In this document: in pieces, positions 57,715 to 64,000 of the stretch
Numbering within the stretch: position 1 is the first letter of the stretch
How the letters are laid out: each line of letters opens with the position of its first letter
From: Odobenus rosmarus divergens
Taxonomy: Eukaryota > Chordata > Mammalia > Carnivora > Odobenidae
Reading direction: 5' to 3'
Length of the DNA stretch: 64,000 nucleotides
Assembly (NCBI RefSeq): GCF_000321225.1
Contig: NW_004450567.1
Coordinates: 53,379 to 117,378, forward strand
Position numbers and translations under genes: made by a program
The notes under the pieces: generated by a model
The model's input: only the letters and a program-made list of their open reading frames with translations
Databases searched by the model: none
Told to the model about the DNA's origin: nothing

Positions 57715-58870
57715 TTTTGTCAAATTTACTAAGTGCCAGATACTATGAGAGACACTGCAAAGTAAAACACATGTTCTCTGCTCCCCAAGGAACTAAGAAA
57801 ACAAGTGAAGAGCTAAGAAATAAATACATGAAACATTAGGTAGCAATAGTAATCTCAATAAAAGTTCAGGATAACACTGGAAACCATTTCACAAGGCATG
57901 AGGTGATTAAGTTCTCAGCAAGTTAGTAATTGACTTTAAGAAGTTCAGAAAATGACAAACCTACACCCATCTGCCATGGTGAGGGATGACATCACAGAGC
58001 TGATTGTATTTGACCTTACCCTGAAAAGTATATGCGTTTGGATGTGGAGAGGGGACTTCCCCAGACAAGACACTCCAGGTTAACAGGGCAGTGTGAGCCG
58101 AAGCGTAAGAGTATGAAAGATGGGAAAAAGCAAAACAGCTTCTGGGGACTGTAAAAAATATCTCATTGGCGAAAGTGCAGTGTTCAAGTATGCAGAGAAA
58201 GAGAATGCTAACCAGGTATCTTACAGCCAGGCTTTGGGGTGCCAGTGAATACTGGGGAGTCCAGGAGGTGGGGATAGCATGCTAAAAATGTTTTAGTTGG
58301 ACTGACTTGGTGGTGGTGAACTTGGAAGGGAGGGGAACAGTAGAAGGAAAGAGGTTAATAATCCTAACTTTCATTTATAGAGGCTGCTTTGTGTCAAACA
58401 TCATAACTATTTTTCATAGTTACCCCAATCCAATAAAGTGGGTGCATTGGCGCTATTTTATTTACCCTCGCTGGTACGTGACACTGTTAGCATTTGATCT
58501 TAGGATGTCTAGCTCCAAAACCTATTCTGCATCCAACGCATGCTGCTTCCAAGGCATGGTGTAATAAGGGGCTGTTGGGGTGGCCAGGTGGGTTCAGATA
58601 CATGGGAAAGACTTGGTATTCATTGATGTGACGGAAAGGAAGTCAAAACAAATTGGAGGCTTTCATGTGTGAGGGTTAAGAAAATAATGATGAGATTAAT
58701 ATAGGGAAGGTAAGAAAAGGAAGAGTCTTAGGAGGCAGCAAAAAGATGAGTAAAACATTAAACACATGACAGATGGAAGCAGGATGTTTAAGTGGAAATG
58801 TCTGGTGGCTGGAAATTTTGAGGATAAGCTCTAGTTGTACTTTCGTCACTGGGATGCATCTTGCAGCACC
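57715..58870 (-). mobile_element. L2 relic, antisense, interrupted by MIR-like text
   Basis: tttactaagtgccagatact, catgttctctgctccccaag, attgtatttgaccttaccct, gggcagtgtgagccgaagcg, and later gatgtttaagtggaaatgtc are antisense LINE-2 phrases in order, with MIR-like sequence at 58360-58560 between them. Confidence 0.55.
58360..58560 (-). mobile_element. MIR-like relic, antisense
   Basis: ctttcatttatagaggctgc, ctatttttcatagttacccc and gtgggtgcattggcgctatt resemble antisense MIR. Confidence 0.45.
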
Positions 58871-60620
58871 CGCACCACAATGGAAGACGAGAATGTCCAT
58901 GGAAATCCAGACTCAATCTAGGATCACAAAATCCCTTCCTTCCCAGTTTTTCTCCAAGTTTGCTTAAAAAAATGTGAAACATGAAAAAATTTGTGCATGA
59001 TTTTGAAGAACTTAAACATTGCGGTTCAATGGAGCAGACATTTTTCCTTCCAACCAACCAAGACTTTCCTGCCTTCCAATGCCAATTTATCCTCAAATAT
59101 CTTTTTTCCTACCAACTTAAAGTGTGAAAACATATGCTTTCCTCTGCCTGCACTCTGTCCACAGCACATCCTGTAAAACTCCATCCTTCAGCAGTTAACT
59201 TATAGCTTTAGAATGATATAGGTCCTAAAATAAAAGTTAGAGGGCTCAAGGAAAACAGTGGGTTCCTAACGTAAATATGTCATGAAGCCAAACATTTCAG
59301 AAAATATTCAAGTTCTATAATTTTGCTTTTCTTAAAAGAGTCTTTTGAGAGCTGTTGCTTTTTTTTTCTGTTCTATTTTAAAATAAGACGTTTGTTCAGT
59401 GATCATATCCCCTAGGGTTGCAAATGTAGGCAAGCTGTATTTGGTTCTCCAAGAAAGGTACACAAAGCTTAACCTTTGGTATACTCTGGAAAAATGAAGC
59501 ATTTCCTAAACAGGCTCTGCACAGTTGGGATAAACTATAATACTGAGCTTAGTATATGCCTCACTCTGGAAAAAAAAAAGTTTTTAAAACTCAGTAAACT
59601 TTTATTTTTAATATGAATATGATCCAAAAGTAGATAATGTGGCATTGTTCGGTAGCTAAAAGCTAGATGGCAAAATGTATTTTAGCCAAGCCATTTCTAT
59701 GTTATTCCATAACCTCAGAAAACAGTCCAGTGAATAAAAAATCCAGCATGAATATCTCATATTCTGTCAAAACTTATAATAATGAGGGAGTAAGGAGAAT
59801 GAATCTTGTAATTTTAGAGCAGGTGGATTCAATTAGGGAAAAAAAAATGTTTTTTGGATCCAGAAATTGCGGAGGCATAATGGGTATCTTCTGAGTGAGA
59901 TAGAAGAGGGGTATTCTTTTATTAATAGCAACACTGAGTATAACTGAAAGGGTAACCAGAAGAGGAAGACAACAGAAAATATATAACCAGCCATGGAAGT
60001 TCATTTCAGCAGAGTGGGTGACACTGTGTAACTTATTTCAAAGGGTGAGTGATAATAGGAAATATGCTTCTCTTCTGAAAGAGTTTGGCATTGTCTGGTC
60101 TCTCCCTCTTCCATTTCCAAATCTAAAGGATGCGTGATGATAAATGTCCAACGGGGATACTTACGTGAGCAGGCCATACCATGTTCTCTAAGAAAGAATC
60201 AGCGATGTGCAATACCAGCCAGGCTTTCAAAACTCCAGAAAATAAGTAGCCTTTTCAAAGGACAGCCAGTCTGTGCCTAGAATCCAAAAAGCAGCTCATT
60301 GAAGAAATATTGAGCTCAAAATTGACCCAAAAAAGGGATAGCTCAGCATTGTCATTATGTTTAGTTTTTTCATTTAAAGAAATCCCTGAATTTTGTGTAC
60401 AGAAAAATCGGAGGGTTAGGAAAGATCAAAATGTCTGACAAACAGAGACATGATCCTGCAAAGTGTTGTTATCTTGATGAAATATTACACAGGTATTAAA
60501 AATGATCATTATGAAACTAAAATGAAACATTAAAGCCATTACGATTTAACAACTATTGATAAGAACACAACATTGATTACAATTTTGGAAAAAACATGCT
60601 TTTGCGCAAAGGCTAAAATG
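58871..60620. other. unique sequence, nothing recognised
   Basis: About 1.7 kb with no recognised repeat. Frames at 58991-59176 and 59667-60004 have no domain. Confidence 0.5.
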
Positions 60621-60623
60621 GAG

Positions 60624-61148
60624 TACAGACAGTCCCCAATTTATGATGGTTCAGCTTACAATTTTTTTACTATATGATGGTCATATACACATTCAGTAGA
60701 AACTATGAATACACATTCAGTAGAAACCATGCTGCAAATTTGGAATTTTGACCTTTTCTTAAGCTAGTACTACGTGGTACGATACCCTCTCATGATTCTG
60801 GTCGGGGCAGTGAGCCACAGCTCCCAGTCAGCCCCATGATCACAAGGGTCAACAACCCACACATTAACAACCAGTCTACTCATACAACCGCTATACCTCT
60901 CACTTTCAGCACAGTATTTAAGAAATTACATGAGACATTCAACACTCTATTATACTAGAGGCTTTGTGTTAGAAGATTTTGCCCAACTGTAGGCTGATGT
61001 ATGTGTTCTGAGCACGTTTAAGGTAGGTAGGGCTAAGCTGTGATGTTTGGTAGGTTACATGAATTAAATGTATTTTCGACTTATGATATTTTCAACCTAC
61101 CATGGGTTTATTGAGATGTAACTATGTCATAACTTGAGAAAGATCTAT
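60624..61148. mobile_element. Tigger-like (TcMar) non-autonomous DNA transposon
   Basis: The left end acagacagtccccaatttat, then gatggttcagcttacaat, is mirrored on the right by ttatgatattttcaacctac and cataacttgagaaagatct: imperfect terminal inverted repeats. Internal phrases cattcagtagaaaccatg, gccacagctcccagtcagcc and gttctgagcacgtttaaggt are ones I know from a Tigger/MER-type element. TA lies at both edges, the mariner-type target. A 24-base internal tandem pair lies at about 60686-60733. Confidence 0.75.
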
Positions 61149-61329
61149 ATATCACATGAAGGTTATGGTGGATAATTGTATGGATTTTTAAAATTTTGTA
61201 GATCAATCTTAGTATTGTTTTATAAATTTCAAAACAATTCAGGACACAAGTGTATTATAGTCAGTTTATATGTCAAACACAAAAATAAAAATTTTGAATT
61301 CAAAAGTAAGCAATCTTTTATTTTCATTA

Positions 61330-61570
61330 AAGAGGTAGAAGACCATAATATTTGGCTGGGTTCAAAGCCTGGCTCTGCCACTGTATTAGTTGTGCAAACT
61401 TGGGCAAGTTAACCTTTCTGTGTCTCAGTTCTCTCCTTCATAAAATGGAAATACTAATTGAACCAACCACTCATGATTATCATCAAGATTAAATTAGATA
61501 ATTCATAAAAAGTCTTAGCAGAGTGCTTGGTACACAGGACATTTCACTAAATGACAACTATTGTTGCGAA
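61330..61570 (+). mobile_element. MIR, sense
   Basis: ggttcaaagcctggctctgc, acttgggcaagttaaccttt, tctccttcataaaatggaaa and cttagcagagtgcttggtac, in order. Well preserved. Confidence 0.85.
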
Positions 61571-61699
61571 TTTGCAAAATAGCAGGCACATTTATATACA
61601 CTTGTCTGTATACACATACGGCTATGTGTGCAAGGGCACTTAGCACATGCCTGTGACATACGCTCAGGAAGTGAGCATTATCACATAGTACTCACATAG

Positions 61700-61985
61700 C
61701 TACATTTATTGAGCATGAGCACATACTATGCGCCAAGAATTCTAATAAGAATCTTAAACAACACATATTATGCTTTTTACATGACATGTTAGATGCTCTA
61801 TATTACAGTATTTCATCCTTACAACACTCCTGGCCTTTAGGAATTATTATCATCATTCTACAGATGGGGAAGTGAAGGCTGAAAGAGCTTAAGTAACCTC
61901 CCCCAAATCACAGAACTGCTGAATGGCATAGTGAGACACAGATAAGGCTTGCTGACACCAAATACACGCTCTTAACTGCTAACCA
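61700..61985 (-). mobile_element. MIR, antisense
   Basis: tttattgagcatgagcacat, acatactatgcgccaagaat, catcattctacagatgggga, agcttaagtaacctccccca and acgctcttaactgctaacc, in order. It forms an inverted MIR pair with the one at 61330. Confidence 0.85.
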
Positions 61986-62514
61986 TACTGTTTTCAATAA
62001 GTGAGAAATAAAATACACTTAGCTCATATTTCAGCCCAGTATATGCCTCCTCAGTTTAGGGACACTCAATAAAATGGAGGCTCCGTCAATCACCAGTGAG
62101 GGTGAAGTCCTGCTGGGAAGCCCCTTGACTTTTCTTCTCGGTAAGAATCTTGGTCCCCCTCAACGCAGCTGCACCCTGCAAAACCCATGGGACTACCCTA
62201 CTTGGATAAAGAGTAGTGAGTTCATCCCAAACTGGCATTAAAGGAAAATAATTCCCTATTAGAAAGATGTCCAAAAAAAGTCTTCCTCTACAAATATGTC
62301 ATTTTAACTATTCAGTATTTTAAATAAGTTTCTTTTTTTACTGTTGGAACTCCTCTAAGTTTTCAATGTGTTACTATGAAATTCTGGATCTTCAAGAGGA
62401 GAATTTAACACTTGTTATTTCCAAGATTATTCTCTTCCCCAGAATCCTTTGTTCTGGGAGCCCCAATTAACACCTCCTGGAATGATTGTCCCTCGGAGCC
62501 CATTCTGGGGACGC
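61986..62514. other. unique sequence, nothing recognised
   Basis: No repeat or exon identified. The 62-codon minus frame at 62086-62274 has no domain. Confidence 0.5.
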
Positions 62515-62700
62515 TGATCTAGTGGAAAAAGCCACCACTAAATGTCAGGAGACTGAAGTTTGGGTCCCAGCCTTCCACAGACTCATTGTGATCTTAGGCA
62601 ACAGCTAAGGGCCTCTGTTCCCTCCTATAAAATTAGGAAATGGTGTCTAATAGGCTATAGTGGTATGGAATGTCTTTCTGTGTCAAATGTCTGGAAAAGT
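62515..62700 (+). mobile_element. MIR-like relic, sense
   Basis: gactgaagtttgggtcccag, cattgtgatcttaggcaaca, gcctctgttccctcctataa and aattaggaaatggtgtc follow sense MIR order with many changes. Confidence 0.6.
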
Positions 62701-63340
62701 CTACCCGCAAGATTACTCCACACCACAGTGTGGCTCTTAATTCCATTCTTCCACATGGTTGAGAACTGGTTGATAGAGGAATGAGTGTTAAAAAGATTGA
62801 AGATCACATTGTTTGTTCTCAGCGTAATACAGGAGGAATGTAAAAATTATAAAGCTAATAAGAGAAAACTTAGTAACCAGCAGGACGCAGGAAAAATACT
62901 CTTGTGCCAGGCAACACACTGACGCCATACCCAGAAAGCAATCCCAAGTGTTTTTATTGTGTAATTTCTCTTTGCTTACCCAGCCCCCCACCAGTCTTCA
63001 ATACTCGCTCTGCACCAGCCAAGCCAATCTCCCACAAAAACAAAGCTCACTCCTCCTAAAATCCTTGCCCCTTTCCACCCTAAAATGGTGCTTCTCATCT
63101 GACGCATGAAGCCTTTCTTGATTCAGGAGATTCTGAGTTTCCTGAGAATAAAACTCTGTCTTCTTGCATTTCCAGTTCCTTATACAACACTAGGCATATT
63201 GTAAAGACTAAATGACAACACCAGCTCACAGTGTTCTTGCTCCAACATCTTTTCTACTTCTATAATCATACAGATGAGGATTTAAAACTATAATCTGCCA
63301 CACAAAATCATTTTTTCCTATATTTTTCATGGGTGTACAA
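62701..63340. other. unassigned sequence
   Basis: Some text near 63130-63215 hints at an L2-type 3' region, too weak to call. Confidence 0.4.
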
Positions 63341-63344
63341 AGTA

Positions 63345-63450
63345 TCTTTTCCAGTAGGTCCTAAGTGATTTATTCCTGCATTTCTCATAATACCTTACAT
63401 AGGGTTAGGCAAGTAGAAAGTGTTCCTTAAATACTTGTTGATTGTCTATG
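63345..63450 (+). mobile_element. L2 3' end, weak
   Basis: cataataccttacatagggt, taggcaagtagaaagtgttc and cttaaatacttgttgattg resemble the last part of LINE-2. Confidence 0.45.
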
Positions 63451-63466
63451 TGGTTGTTGTCTTTTT

Positions 63467-63677
63467 TTTTTAAGATTTTATTTTTTTTTTTATTTGAAAG
63501 AGAAAGCGAGGGGGGTGGTGGGGAGAGAGAGAGAGAGAGAACGAGTTGGGGGGGGGCCAGAGGGAGACGCAGGTCCCCGCGTATCAGGGAACCTGACGTG
63601 GGGCTCAATCCCAGGATCTCGAGATCATGACCTGAGCTAAAGTCAGATGCTTAATGGACTGAGCCACCCAGGTGCCC
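63467..63677 (-). mobile_element. Can-SINE, minus strand
   Basis: T-rich tail, GA-rich body with a (GA)n run, head complement gagccacccaggtgccc. Duplication tgttgtcttttt at 63455-63466 and 63678-63689. Confidence 0.95.
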
Positions 63678-63734
63678 TGTTGTCTTTTTATTCAAAGACC
63701 CATGATAATTTTAACAATTTTGCTAGACTGTGAT

Positions 63735-63865
63735 TAGTACTTTATATATATTATTTCTCCCTCATACTTAACTTTTAGATAACATCACCCCCATTTGTAC
63801 ATGAGAAAACTAAAAGTTAATGAAGCTAAATGATTATGTCAAGGTTATGTAGTTACTAAAATATC
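63735..63865 (-). mobile_element. MIR relic, antisense
   Basis: acatcacccccatttgtaca, tgagaaaactaaaagttaa and caaggttatgtagttactaa follow antisense MIR text. Confidence 0.55.
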
Positions 63866-64000
63866 TACATAATTTATTGCCAATCAGAACACATCTGAGA
63901 ATGAGCAAAAGGGTAAAAATCATTAAAGTTATATGGCTTTTTGAAATATTTATTAACTGACAGTTGGTTTTATTATACTGGTAAATCTATAAAATAGCTT

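Overview
This window is mammalian nuclear DNA from a carnivoran. The evidence is the dense tRNA-Lys-derived Can-SINE family (head motif ggggcgcctgggtggctcag, CT-rich body, AATAAA-type tail). The youngest LINE-1 3' ends (near 19.4-19.7, 45.2 and 53.4 kb) carry a 3' UTR type that I associate from memory with bears, pinnipeds and mustelids rather than dogs or cats. The best guess is therefore an arctoid caniform, with moderate confidence. I found no protein-coding gene, no convincing exon and no structural RNA gene. The open reading frames are chance frames or relics of LINE-1 ORF2. The window is AT-rich and reads as intergenic or deep intronic sequence.

Layout. 0-7 kb: old L1 fragments, a broken MLT1-type LTR inside an L1M 3' UTR, L2 relics and two or three Can-SINEs. 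8-11.9 kb: a long antisense L1M ORF2 relic hit by later L1, SINE and microsatellite insertions. 12-19 kb: sparse old relics and about 4 kb with no recognised repeat. 19-27 kb: an old SINE carrying a younger L1 in its tail, an LTR relic, a head-to-head SINE pair and a 2.5 kb antisense L1 with two SINEs inside. 27-34 kb: LTR relics, MER5, a sense L1 3' half, MIR and a SINE nested within a SINE. 34-40 kb: mostly unique sequence, the best place to look for conserved non-coding elements. 40-48.9 kb: antisense L1, L2, an 830-base assembly gap ending in a young L1 tail, and a 2.5 kb L1 with clear target-site duplications. 49-64 kb: largely unique sequence with L2, MIR, a Tigger-like DNA transposon and more Can-SINEs.

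No undescribed genetic system is visible. The most interesting signals are marks of how the DNA was rearranged. (1) A 100-base identical inverted copy of a segment at 4.7 kb lies inside the LTR at 2.7 kb. (2) An inverted copy of DNA from 50.0 kb is spliced into the tail of the L1 at 48.8 kb. (3) A 17-base direct copy from 6.4 kb lies in a repeat at 7.3 kb. All three look like local template switching. In addition, a Can-SINE at 56.8-57.0 kb has its 5' third exactly inverted within one target-site duplication. An L1 at 19.2-19.7 kb holds two tandem L1 3' ends within one duplication. The L1 at the assembly gap may carry a 3' transduction.

Family names rest on recognising consensus phrases by eye. 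Old-repeat boundaries are good to roughly 10-50 bases. Boundaries set by target-site duplications are close to exact.
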